Position numbers and translations under genes: made by a program. 18,622 bases of DNA, taken from positions 3,003-21,624 of the forward strand of contig JAAMXP010000761.1 of assembly GCA_019693395.1 (NCBI GenBank), in the 5' to 3' direction. Shown in pieces: positions 1 through 10,800 of this stretch; position 1 is the stretch's first letter, and the number at the start of each line of letters is the position of its first letter. A model generated the notes under the pieces. It ran no database searches, was not told where the DNA came from, and saw only the letters and a program-made list of their open reading frames with translations. This DNA comes from Ettlia oleoabundans. Lineage: Eukaryota > Chlorophyta > Chlorophyceae > Chlamydomonadales.

Positions 1-68
1 ATCCACACCGCCACCACACCGCCACCACACACCCACAAACCCCTCTTATGCGCCCGTCCACCATCCAC
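1..68 (-). repeat. Intron of kinase A with short CCGCCACCACA repeats
   Basis: Everything left of the GT donor at 68-67 is intron sequence. Positions 3-30 hold about two and a half copies of an 11-base unit, CCGCCACCACA on the plus strand. The next exon of A should lie beyond the edge. Confidence 0.7.
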
Positions 69-3000
69 CTGCAGAGTGGGGCGCCTGCTTGGGTCTTGCA
101 CGAGGATGCGGCTGATCAGGTCCCGCACGCCGTCGCTGCAGGCAGCGGGGAAAAATATGTCCCGTGATGCGGCAGCACTGAACCAGGCAGAAAGCCAGGC
201 AGGCAAATCAATGCCTGCCTGCCTCATGTCACAACTCCTGCCTCCCGGACAAGGCTACTGACAGGGCAGCCCACTACCCTTGCAACCCACGCCATGCTAC
301 TGCTGCTTGGCTACCATCCAGCTTGATCCGCACCACACCGCACCGCCCCGCACCTCAGCGGCTTGTTCCTTGGGAAGGTGTAATCCGCGCGCAGGATGCG
401 CTGCAGCATCACATTCAGCTTCTGGTTGGGCTTCAAGTTCTCGTCGCCCGGCCGCCTGGAGGGCAAAGGCATGCGGCAGGGGCTCGCATGGGACAACATG
501 CTGAACCAGCAAGCAGTCTTGCTTATGCCGGAGCCTGGATGCAACTTGCCGCAGGCCCGCTCCTACATCTGCTGGCTGCTCCACAGGGGAAAAGGGCCGG
601 CGCCAGCTCGCGGGATCAAACCCCACAGCAGCACTGCCACCAGGCCGCACCCAAAGTTTTAGCTATCAGAATGCATCCCTCCCCTAAGACCCAATCTGCG
701 GCCCCATGTTCGCCCTGCACCCGCCACCTGCTTTGCACCTGAAGGGGTACTGATCTGTCACAAGAATGAAGAGAAGCACGCCGCAGGACCACAAGTCCGC
801 TTTCTGCAGTGCCGGACACGCATGTGGCGGCAGCTTTGGGGAGTTGTGGTGGGGCACATTGAGCATTGCATGCGGCAAGGCAGGTGGACCGATTTGGCAC
901 AAGCAACCACAAGCTAGACTAGACTAGACAACATGTCAGGATAACCATAGCAGCCAGCGGGACAGTGAGTGAGGCCGGTGTTTGTGCCCTGCTGCTGTGC
1001 CCTGCTGTGCTGTTCAGTGCTGCACGGCGAAGCTCACCTGGCCATCATACACCTGCCCTGGCTGGTTGGAGATCACCTCTGGCGCCAGGTAGGCGGGGGT
1101 GCCCACTCGGCTGGTGGGCGCGCTGTGCTGATTGGCATCCTTGCTGAACCCAAAGTCAGCCAGCTGCGACACATAAGCATTTGCAGGAACACAAATGGTC
1201 GACAGCAGACAGGAGCACATCCGCGGCATCAGAGCCAACAGCTGAGTGCCGCCACAGGTAGGGCCGTCGTCAGCGCTGCAGAGGTTTCAGAAAAACACTG
1301 GTTCTCTGCAACCCACACCTTGATCAGGGGTCGCGGGCTGCCATCTAAGAGCGTGTTTTCCAGCTTGATATCCCGACTGCTCACGCCCTGCAAATGTACC
1401 CATGGCATCACCAAGCAGAGCTGATCAGCACAACAGTGTGAGACTGCAGGTGAAAGCCTTTGTGGTTGGGCAATCTCTGCCCCGCCAGATGACACTCCAA
1501 AGGGCATGCACCAGGCCCAAAAGGGCATGCACCACGCCCGTCTGCCAAAAGAGCAGCGCAGGGTTGGAGCACAGAACGCTCAGCATGCTCCTGTGTACAC
1601 GAGCTTCTGTACGCCACGCTTGCGCTCCAAGGCTGCTCACCATGCGGTGGCAGTAGTCCACGGCAATCATCAGTTGCTGGAAGAACCAGCGGGCCTCATC
1701 TTCCGGCAGCCCCCGCCGTGCCGACACGTAGCGAAACAGGTCCCCCCCCGCCGCATACTCCATGGCAAGCACCAGATGCGATGAGGTCAGAAACACCTGC
1801 CAAGAAACCAAGAGAGAGTGGTGGCATGACCTTTGAGAGTATAGCAAAGCGGCGCTGCTGTCAGTGGGTGCAGCACCACAGGCAACTGCCATTTGTTGGG
1901 GTTCACCCTTGTGCGAAGCCTGTGCAAAGGCTCAGGTGGAAGGCGAGAGTGGCATGTGACCCAGCTCAGGCGCCCACCTCTCGCAGACCAATGATGTGTG
2001 GATGTCGCAGCTTCATGTGGTTCACAATCTACAAAAGGGCGAGGATTCGGGCATCAAATTTGCAGATGCAGACATGAGCAACTCAACTGCCGCCCACTAC
2101 AGCACATCAACTACTAAAGCAATGCTTGGCTGGTGAATGGGGCGTATGGCTTCTTGCAACCATAAGCGCTACAGTGTGCGAAAACTGGCGCGCCCAGCTG
2201 CAAGCTGCGGAAACATGCCGTGCGGCAAACCAAGATGGTAAAGCCCCGCATAGTCAGGAATTGCCGCACCTCGCGTTCAACATATTTGTTGATGTGCTGC
2301 ACGGCGGGGTGGGCACAATGTGAACAGGGCAGCTAAGCAGCAATATCTGATGACTCAATGCAAACAGGACCGCACAGATCACAACCCAATGTCTCTTTCA
2401 GTGCAGACTGGACAGTTCTAGCTTCTTATCAAGGCTCCCTTGCACACGCCAGCAACACACCTGTGGGCCCCGCTCAATGAACTTCAACGCCACATTCTCG
2501 CCCGTCTGCTTGTCCAGGGCCAGCACCACAAACCCGAACGCACCCCTGCTCAGATCCTTGACCTGTGCACAAGGGATGACCAGCAAGGTGCAGAAGTGGG
2601 GTTGGGTGGCCGATCGGGCCCCAAGCAATTCTAGAGCTGCAGGCTGTAAGAACCGGGCAGCCCGGGCAGCAACCTGCGTATGACATGCAGATGCCTCCAA
2701 GCCCCTCTAGACGTGTTGCACGGCTGCTGTGTTGTTTGCTTGTGCACAATCAGCCGGGTTAGCCACACAATGCACCTCACGCAACCGGGGAGCAGAGGGA
2801 GCTGTGCTCCAGGGCTCTCTGGTTGGTATTTTACGGATGGGCGGGCAGTGCAAGGGCGGAGCTGGCAACTACGCGTTATCACCACACACCCGGGCAGGCG
2901 AGGCTTGATCGCCGCCTTATCAAGCCTCAGTGGTGTTAAACAGCAGCAGCACTGTAGAGCCAACGGAAAGCGAGTCATTTGCCCGTAGTATGAGCAGGCT

Positions 3001-3180
3001 TTCGAGGCCTCGCAGCAGACCGAGCTTACTAAGCAGGCAACAGCCTTCTGAGTTTCTGGCCAAAAAGGCCGGCGACGCTCGGGCCGGCAGCCAGACACCC
3101 AACACGCGCACCTTTTGATAGCGGGGGTTGCCATCCAAGATGTCGATCAAACTCTTGGCAGGTGAAGTCCCACCAGACAT
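69..3180 (-). CDS. SnRK2-like Ser/Thr protein kinase A, partial at 3' end
   Basis: Exons, read on the minus strand: 3180-3112, 2562-2461, 2296-2270, 2028-1978, 1796-1641, 1387-1319, 1163-1038, 803-739, 455-354, 135-69. They join in frame to 278 codons; the rest lies past the left edge. All donors are GT and all acceptors AG. The start is the ATG at 3180, followed by a short lead ending NPRYQK as in the paralogues. Visible landmarks are a Gly loop SRGAFG (28-33, first Gly is Ser), VALK Lys50, the C-helix Glu in KYVERE, catalytic SRDIKLEN (Asp141, with Ser for the usual His), ADFGFSK (Asp161) and [14 protein letters not shown] (activation-loop Ser176). This order and the [10 protein letters not shown] motif identify a plant-type SnRK2, a cytosolic or nuclear kinase of osmotic and nutrient stress signalling. 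It is the last of three tandem copies and closest to B. The C-terminal regulatory region is not visible. The SnRK2 family call is firm; the specific role is unknown. Confidence 0.85.
196..221. repeat. Perfect 10-bp inverted repeat in an intron of kinase A
   Basis: CAGGCAGGCA (196-205) is followed by the six-base loop AATCAA and the exact reverse complement TGCCTGCCTG (212-221). It lies in the intron between exons 9 and 10 of A. It could form a hairpin in RNA; no function is evident. Confidence 0.7.
914..928. repeat. Three tandem CTAGA units
   Basis: Three exact copies of a 5-base unit in the intron between exons 7 and 8 of kinase A. This is a simple repeat with no other signal nearby. Confidence 0.7.
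1641..1796 (-). repeat. Kinase A exon 5, near-identical to kinase B exon 5
   Basis: This exon and its counterpart in B (6170-6015) share a perfect 72-bp block (1668-1739 here, 6042-6113 there) and a second identical stretch further on. Neighbouring paired exons differ at many synonymous sites. Confidence 0.85.
2270..2296 (-). other. 27-nt micro-exon of kinase A
   Basis: This exon encodes HINKYVERE, including the C-helix Glu region, between acceptor GTGCAG and donor GAG|GTGCGG. Skipping it would keep the frame but delete nine conserved residues. In B the same nine codons are fused to the preceding exon (6731-6603); in C they join the following exon (10385-10311). Confidence 0.82.
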
Positions 3181-3893
3181 ACTTTGCCTCTAAAATCTCT
3201 TTTCAAGCTCTCAGCCCTAATACCCTCGCAGCGAGTTAGCCCAAGGGGAAGGTTGAAGACACTATGAACTTGTCGATAGAATGAGAGTTGCCGCAAAAAC
3301 GGGCTCTCATCGCCCCTTGCATGCCACGTCACTCACTCTCCGTCCTGTCTTCTGTCCTCTCTGTTTCCTCGCCTGTTCACGCAAACCCTCGCGCTGGATG
3401 CTGCAACGGATGTTTACAGATGGGAGGACTGCGGGCTCCAGGCTGCTTGCAAGAGAAGCAAGGAAATCAACCTTGACTTGCCAAAACCGGACCAACAGAG
3501 AGTTGTTGCGCTGCCAAGCCTTGAAATAAAGATAGCAAATGTTCGTAATTGATGTCGCGGTACAATGAAACGCAACAAGCACAGGAGTCGGTGAGGTTGA
3601 CGATGCATAAGATGCGCCTTCGGATCGGTAGCTGAGGACTGGGAAGCCAACCTGCCCGCTATGGGAGTCATTGCTTGCTACTTGCCTACTATACATGCAT
3701 TGTGCCAGTATTATGACTTCCTGATCCCAAAAAGCTGCTCAGCTCCTCTTCACCTGCAACAGTGCATACCCGCAAAACAAGGCATGGCAACTTTCAGCGC
3801 ATTGCGTAAAAATCTGGCACAGCAAATGCAACAAGGATAAAAGCATAGCCGGCAGGCAGGCCAGCTGCAGAATGGAATGCCAAGGTATGGGCA
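3181..3893 (-). other. Spacer between kinases A and B: 3' UTR of B and upstream region of A
   Basis: The 713-bp spacer holds no open frame resembling a known protein. A UGUAA at 3418-3414 (minus strand) is the likely poly(A) signal of B, leaving about 235 bp for the 5' UTR and promoter of A. I see no clear TATA box. Confidence 0.5.
3414..3418 (-). terminator. Probable UGUAA poly(A) signal of kinase B
   Basis: TTACA on the plus strand reads TGTAA on the minus strand, the chlorophyte poly(A) motif, about 476 nt after the stop codon. It is the only copy I found between the stop and the next gene's upstream region. Confidence 0.45.
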
Positions 3894-6800
3894 TTAAATG
3901 CCTGGCACGGGATGCCTGAAATATTGATCCCCCACCATTTCACCTGATTGCTGCTGCTGCATTGGCTCGCCAGAGCCCGACAACTGCCCGCCTGATCCAG
4001 AAAGCGTAGACACTTCCTGCAGCGCCTCCTCAACAATGGAGTGCACCTGCATCGCAGGCAACATGTTGCGAGCTAAGGAGCAGGGCGGGGGAGCGGTGAG
4101 AGCACCATGACGCATGGACCCATGTGCACCCTGCGCCCCACCACCTCATATGTTGCCCCATTCCAAGCACCTCTGCCAGCATCTCTGCCGTTGGCTGATT
4201 AGCAAGGCTCTCCTGCACTATGGCATCATTAAAATTAAGGGCACCCGGCTCAAGCCCCTGCATGAACCAGGGGTGCGCCTGAATTTCCTGCGGGGCAGCA
4301 GGCAGGCGGAGGCAAGGGTGAGGATGGGATGAGGGTACGCAGGATGCACAACCAGCACGGGCAATGTATTTCTGTCTGACATCCAGCAACTGCAGCGAGT
4401 GCAGAACGTGTGTATCGCGAGCCAAGCCTGGGCTGGCGTAAAGTGACTCACTTGCAAGGTAGGGCGCCTGCTTGGGTCCTGCACAAGGATGCGGCTGATT
4501 AAGTCCTTAACGCCATCGCTGCATGGGGAACACCCAGAAGCACAGGTGGACATAGCCGATTAGGAGGACAGCGTTACGATGGAGTGGTGTACGGCCCAGC
4601 GCGCACATGAACGAGGGCTAAGTTGCAGCTCATCTCAGTAGTCCTTGCAGCCGCCATGCATGTGCAGCCAGCACCATGCTCAAGGCTACTGAATTGAAGA
4701 CACCTGGCCCGAAATAAGTGGCACAGCGATTGTTTTATGTGTAGATGTTGACCATCACCAGCACACCACCCCCCCTGAATGCTTTCTCGTGCGGCCCAGG
4801 ATACCGAGCCTGCCACACCATACAGCTGGCCGCTTGCTGGCTCCTGGAAGCCCCGCTTACCTGATTGGTTTGTCCAGCGGAAACGAAAACTCTGCCTTCA
4901 TGGTGCGCTCCATCATACGGGACAGGCGGCGCATGGGATCCAGCGCAGCATCGCTCGGCATCCTGCAAGCACACACGCTCACACCTCACCACACACCAAG
5001 TTACCAGAAGCGAGCAAAAAGTCAGGCAGGTGCAACAGGCAGACAATGGGTGCTCCACAGTTTGCCAGCCGGCTTGCCAGGTGGGTGCATATGGACACGA
5101 GCCCCAACACGTAACAGGCTGCTCGCATGCACGTATTGTCATAGGCTGTGCTGTGATGCTCACCCAAATGGATACCGGCCAATCACCATCACGTACAAGA
5201 GTACCCCACAGGACCAAATGTCGACCCGCTGGAGGAGAAGGAAGAACATCCACAAAGCGGTGCCATGTTACTGCTGCTGGTCAAGAGTTGATGGCAGATG
5301 CGCAAACAGTGAGCAGCCAGACGTGCGGCTATTGGCAAGCAGGTTTTCAGCTGGATGCCAAAACTGCAGTCACCTATCAGCCTGTGGCTGGCAGGCTGAA
5401 GGGCTCAAGACGTGACTAACATAGCGCCCACACATGCTGCTAGCTTCCTCCCTTGCCTGCTGCCATGCTCACCTGGGCATCATAGCTCTTGCCAGGCTGC
5501 GCTGCGATAACCTCTGGCGCCAAGTAGGCGGGCGTGCCCACCCGCGTCTTAGCCTCGCTCTGCTGCTTGGGATCCTTGCTAAATCCAAAGTCAGCTAGCT
5601 GCACGCGAGAGGCAGGCATAGGGAGGCTATGCGGAAGCAGCGCAAAGACCCCCGTGCAACCATGCAGGCAAGAAGCCGGGGAGCAGCTGTCTACGGCCAC
5701 ATCCAGCAAGCTGTCCCGCACCTTGATCAGCGGCCACTGACCCCCATCCAGCAGGGTGTTTTCCAACTTGATGTCGCGGCTGGTAACGCCCTGCACAGTA
5801 GACAATGCAACATGTTACAGTGTGAGGTGCTGGGGTAAACGCTCCCAGCCCAACACCTGCTCACTCAAGTACACAGACAGGGCCGGAGCATGGCAGCAGG
5901 CTCAGCTACCAGTCTCAGCTACCATGCATCCAATGTGCGTTCCGATCACTCTACACAACAAAAGGGATGCCCGTGGAGAAGACCACAGGGCCTTTGCAAG
6001 ACAGTGCCACGCACCATGCGGTGGCAGTAGTCCACAGCGACCATCAGTTGCTGGAAGAACCAGCGGGCCTCATCTTCCGGCAGCCCCCGCCGTGCCGACA
6101 CGTAGCGAAACAGATCGCCCCCCGCCGCATACTCCATGGCAAGCACCAAGTGTGTTTTTGTAAGGAAAACCTGCAGAAGCTTACCGGCAAAGCGCGGGTT
6201 TCGCGTTGAGTAAGAGCAGTTGCGATATCCACGCCAGACGACGCTGGAAGCCGGTCCTGCCTGAAACCTACCTCAGCCGTTGCAACCGGTGCAGAGCACA
6301 AGGTGCACGATTACATCCAAAGCAACAGCTCTTCGATAAGTACGGGTTCTATTCAGCTCTGCCATTTGTGCTGCCACTTGCGACAAACATGCGCACCTCG
6401 TGCAGCGCAATGATGTGCGGATGCCGAAGCCGCATATGGTTGGCTATCTGTACCACCATACACATTAAGATGTAATGTGACATGTTGCTTCAGCAGCAGA
6501 CCGTGACGATGGCTACGACCCTGTGCCTACAGACCAGGAGCAGGTTGGAACTAGTGCACAGCAACCACACTCGTGGATGCCAGCAGCTCCTCAATAACTA
6601 ACCTCTCTATCAACATATTTAGTGATGTGTTGCGGGCCTCGTTTTATGAACTTCAAGGCTACCTGCTCCCCCGTCTCATTGTCCATAGCCAGGACCACGA
6701 AGCCGTAGGCGCCGCGGTTAAGGAATCGTATCTGCCGGGAGGAGCCAGAAGGGTGGTGATGAATGCTGCCGATAAGATGTATGCGTACACATATATATAG

Positions 6801-6979
6801 CCATGCCGCAGGGATGGACAGCGTTTCATGCCTTTCAAGGCTGTTCAATGTCTATCAGTGAGCCACTGGGGCATCAAACGAGCGTGCTAGATGGCTCCTC
6901 TTGGCCCGCCGCAAGCCTAACAGTGCAGATTGGTACAGACCTGATTGTAGCGTGGGTGCCCTTCTAGGAAGTCGTCCAT
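3894..6979 (-). CDS. SnRK2-like Ser/Thr protein kinase B
   Basis: Eleven exons, read on the minus strand: 6979-6941, 6731-6603, 6447-6397, 6170-6015, 5790-5722, 5598-5473, 5228-5164, 4962-4861, 4518-4452, 4287-4171, 4046-3894. They sum to 1074 nt, or 357 aa plus TAA, a normal SnRK2 length. The start is the ATG at 6979 (MDDFLEG); no ATG lies upstream in the same open frame. Landmarks are a Gly loop NRGAYG (18-23), VALK Lys40, KYVDRE, SRDIKLEN (Asp131), ADFGFSK (Asp151), [14 protein letters not shown] and WSCGV. The activation-loop residue before RVGTP is Thr166, where A, C and plant SnRK2s have Ser. The C-terminus has an amphipathic segment (VHSIVEEALQEV) resembling the SnRK2 box, then a Gly/Ser/Gln-rich tail without the acidic patch seen in C. 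Exon sizes from the fourth exon on match A. The gene is expected to be an active kinase, but its activation and partners may differ from C. Confidence 0.88.
6015..6170 (-). repeat. Kinase B exon 5, partner of kinase A exon 5
   Basis: Same length (156 nt) and the same 72-bp identical block as the kinase A exon at 1796-1641. The exon encodes the hinge and helix D/E region ([16 protein letters not shown] to AVDYCHRM). Confidence 0.85.
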
Positions 6980-7434
6980 TGGAGCCTGTTGCTGTTGCTC
7001 GCTGGCGGGCTGCAGGTGTGCAAGAAGGGTGTTGGGAAGAGGCCGCGCAGTTGAGCGGTCAGCGGCCCAGGTGGCACCCTGTTTTGACACAGCGGCTCTC
7101 TGGGCGCCCTGTTCAAGCCGGCAACCCAACTTATTCTCCTGCTACGAGGATCAAGAAAGCCTGTGAAAAAGTGAACTTCGGCTGGTCGGGCTTGTCGGCC
7201 ACCAGCTCCTGCACTGACCTGGTCGTAAGGGGCCTGTCCTGACTCCAACATGTCCTCTCGTAACCCTATTTTAACCTGTTGGACCCCTGGTTCGCCGGGA
7301 ACGGAGGGAACCGAGGGGTCCAAGCGGGAGTGCAGGGGAGGCGCGGGCAACGAGGCGTGACAAAATCAACTGTTGGCTATTAGATCGCAATTCAGCACCT
7401 GACCGATATACATTCCCTCGGCAGGATGAGTTGG

Positions 7435-7439
7435 TTACA
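7435..7439 (-). terminator. Probable UGUAA poly(A) signal of kinase C
   Basis: TGTAA on the minus strand, about 387 nt after the stop at 7826 and just after the poly-C tract. It is placed by motif only. Confidence 0.45.
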
Positions 7440-7450
7440 GCTGGGCACAT

Positions 7451-7475
7451 GGGGGGGGGGGGGGGGGNGGGGGGG
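7451..7475. repeat. 25-base poly-G run with one N
   Basis: A run of G on the plus strand is interrupted only by N at 7468. On the minus strand it is a poly-C tract in the predicted 3' UTR of kinase C, 11 nt before the UGUAA motif. The N suggests that sequencing could not resolve its length. Confidence 0.95.
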
Positions 7476-7825
7476 ACAGCACAATTAATCTTAGACTCTT
7501 GCAAGTACATGAGTTGATGGTGAAAAAGTGTGCGTGCCGGGAGCCTTGGAGGAAGGAGGGAGGTACAGAGGGGAAGGGGCCTGTCGGATGAACTGTGAGA
7601 AGGTGAGGCAGGTGGCAGCACAGAGCTCCGGGCTCCAGGGCTGCCATGGACAGCAAAAACACTTGAGTGAGCAAAAGTAGAGCAAAACGGATAAGAGCAG
7701 CAATAGTAACTTGCTTCCTGCACAGGCTGGTCAGTAAACGCTGCAAAGCGTGGGCGTCGGTGTCCGATAAAGAGCCACTCCAGCAATAACGGCTGCCGCG
7801 GTACGGAATACCATCGTGAGGAACC

Positions 7826-10800
7826 TTATGCAGCCCCTCCCCACTCGTCAAATGACGACTCATAATTTTCTGCATCCATAGTATCGTCAATGTAGTCGTC
7901 CTGCAAAAACAGAGAAGACGAGGCTGAAGCTGAAGGAGACAGTGCAGCTTCAAAGGCAGAGGTTAAGCATTGTTTTAGCACAGTGCCTCAAATATTAGCA
8001 AAGGAATACAGCTGGCCGCACTACGAGACACGAGACAGGTGCGCAAACCAAAAACACTAGCATTGTCCAAAGCTTGAGCTGCCTCTGAAGCAAATCAGGT
8101 GAGTTGAACGCCGGGCTGGACTGCTCTCTCACCTCCCAGCCTGGTGGGTTCATCACACTGCTCTTCTGCGCTTCCTGCACCACTGCCCGAATCTCAGCCT
8201 CTGTCTGCAGAAAGGCAGGCGATTTTAGTTGATTCATGAGAACTGACATGATACACATCGTGCACCACAGCAGGCAGCAAAGCATCCACGGCATGCGAAC
8301 TGTAGCCATCCGAAGCAGCACACCGCATTGCCACTTTCCTGGCTGCCTGCAGGGGGCATGCGCATGTTGTCATTCATTTCCTTGACCCCGGGTGGCAGGT
8401 CCTTCATGTACCACGGGTGGTCTTGGATTTCGTGGATAGTAATGCGCTTGGCGGGGTCTGAAAGCAGTGGGGGTACAGAGAGGAAACATGGGGAAGCCAT
8501 ATCCATCAATGACGCTGATGGCGCCGGTACTTGCAGCGCTTCCTGGCAGATGCAAATCATCCAACGTCAGGCGTGCAATCATCTTCAGCAGCAGTGACAA
8601 GCAGGTCCCAAAGTTTCATGGCAAATATTTCACAATGTATACAGGTTGCAATGGCAGGAAAAACACTGAAACGCCAGCCAATAGCCACCTGCCACAAGGA
8701 TGCGTGACATGAGGTCCCGGCACTCTGGGCTCATCTTAATGTGCGTAGGCCAGTCGTACTCCACCCGCAATATCCGCTGCAGTACAGAAGTGACAATCAG
8801 GCTGGGAAGTTTAGAAAGCATGGCATGATCCGCAAACTGGTCAAATAATGGCACGACAGCAATGCCCCTCGTTCCCAGCCCTTGATGGACTGAACGCCTG
8901 TCCTGCCCCATGCCCGCTCTGCTTGCCCACCCACGGCATACCCTGAACTCCCACCCACCTGTATCATCTTCTGCAGCTTCTGGTTGTCATGCTTGTCCTC
9001 TGGCCTCTCAAACGGGTAGGCACCCACCAACATGACATACAGCATGACACCACAGGACCAAATGTCAGCTACCTACAGCAAGCAATCAACGACACGCAAT
9101 CAACAAAGGGTTTCAGTTGCAGGATGCATGGATCAATGCGTGGGCATATCAGAAAGGACAATCCGAAAAGGTTTTGTACCGGGTTGCAAGGGAGGGGCTG
9201 GGGCCACTAGACTCTGAGATGCCTTCTGCCTGATGCCAAAGCTGTCGAAAAAATCAGCAACCGATTTACCTTCTTTATGAGCTGAGCAGTTCAACCCGTC
9301 CCATCTGACGGCTGCAAGCAGGCTGATAGTCAAGCCCGCCGTGCCCGACAAGCTGCAGGCTGTAACTCCGACAGCATACGGGACCCCCCCTCCCCCCCCT
9401 CCTTACCTTCCCGTCATATGTCTTGCCCTTAGTGGTCATAATGACCTCTGGAGCCAGATAGGCAGGCGTACCCACTCGGCTCCCTGGTGCACTCTGGTAC
9501 TTTTCATGCTTGGAGTAACCAAAGTCGCAGATCTGTGGGGGCAGGGGGCGTGTGGGTAACGCGGCAGGAAAGCAAGACCAGAATGTGAAAAACAAGGTTC
9601 TTCACTGCTGAAACATGGCAAGCAGCACTTCATAAACTTAGCAGAGCGCGAGACTGTCCCAAACACATCCACGCAGCTGGCTGGTCTGCTGGTTAGCTTG
9701 CACTGCTGCTGCTCAGCCCCCACCTTGATCAGCGGCCGCGGGCTGCCATCTAGAAGTGTGTTTTCTAGTTTTATGTCACGGTTAGCAACACCCTGCAGGG
9801 CAAACAAAGGCAGCCAAACTAACCAGCATGAAAACCAACAGCAACAATACCTGCCTGCAGAGGATGTAGCCTTCCAGCCAGACGTTGGCTTTGCTCAGTT
9901 GCGGCTCACAGCAATCCAGCCTTGCAGCAGCAGGATGCTCCTGGCTTCCAGCGCACCATTCGATGAATGTAGTCCACAGCCACGATCAGCTGCTGGAAGA
10001 ACCAGCGGGCCTCGCTCTCCCGCAAGCCGCCTTTGCGCACTACATACTCAAACATGTCGCCCCCGGCTGCATACTCCATGGCAATGCTGAGGTACTGTGG
10101 TGTCAAGAACACCTGCATTGGATGAGAGATTGTTGAACTCTTAGGAATCAACCGATAAAGCTGGACAGCCTATTGTTTGTGTGCTAAGAGCTGACCTACA
10201 ATACAGCAGGCGGTGGAGGGCAAGCGCCCCCTAAAATCTGGCTGCAGCCAACGCATCCCGCTGCGCTGATGTACACACTGCAGCAGCAACAAGCACATGC
10301 ACATCCCTACCTCCTTGAACTGGATGATGTGCGGATGCACAAGTTGCCTGTGATTGATGATTTCTCGTTCCACATATTTGGTGACCTGCAGCGGGCACAC
10401 CCAACCTGTGGTCAGTAGCTGGCTGCCTTCTTGTGAACACTACTTGCAGGTTTCCTAGCCTTCAGACCTCCCCCCCCTTCTGCGATGCCAGGCTGGCCCG
10501 GGGCAAGCGACAACGTGCGCGCACCAGGCCTGTGGAGCCACATGCCTGCCGGACCACTCTTGGCTACACACTTTGCAGCTCCCTACCTTGTCCCCCCGCT
10601 CAATGAATTTGATCGCTACGTTGCGCCCCGTCGTGCGGTCCAGCGCTAGCTGAACAAAGCCAAAGGTGCCGCTGTTTAGGTCCTTGATCTGCAACAGCGC
10701 GCGACACAGCCGATACATGTTAAACCAGAACCTCTTCGTTGCTCATAGGGACGCAGCAGTCGGAGGCAGCGCCGAGCCACCCAGCCCCACTTGCCTTTTG

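Larger units (their letters stand above)
6980..7825 (-). other. Spacer between kinases B and C
   Basis: The 846-bp spacer carries the 3' UTR of C, a G/C homopolymer and the upstream region of B. The open frames here lack conserved motifs and are compositional. The stretch just 5' of the B ATG encodes a Gln-rich frame (EQQQQAP) that recalls the MQQQ start of C, but it has no ATG. Confidence 0.5.

Noticed and set aside
297..742. Overlapping open frames on both strands in the left part
   Set aside because: Only the minus-strand segment 455-354 aligns with the paralogue exon; the rest is intron sequence with chance open frames.
1001..1020. Similarity of CTGCTGTGCTGTTCAGTG here and at 16803-16829
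   Set aside because: Both are low-complexity CTGTG-type sequence; a shared stretch of about 17 bases is not evidence of a dispersed element.
7271..7953. Open frames of about 170 codons across the poly-G run
   Set aside because: They read through a homopolymer containing an N, start at non-ATG codons and show no conserved motif; the region is better explained as 3' UTR of kinase C and spacer.
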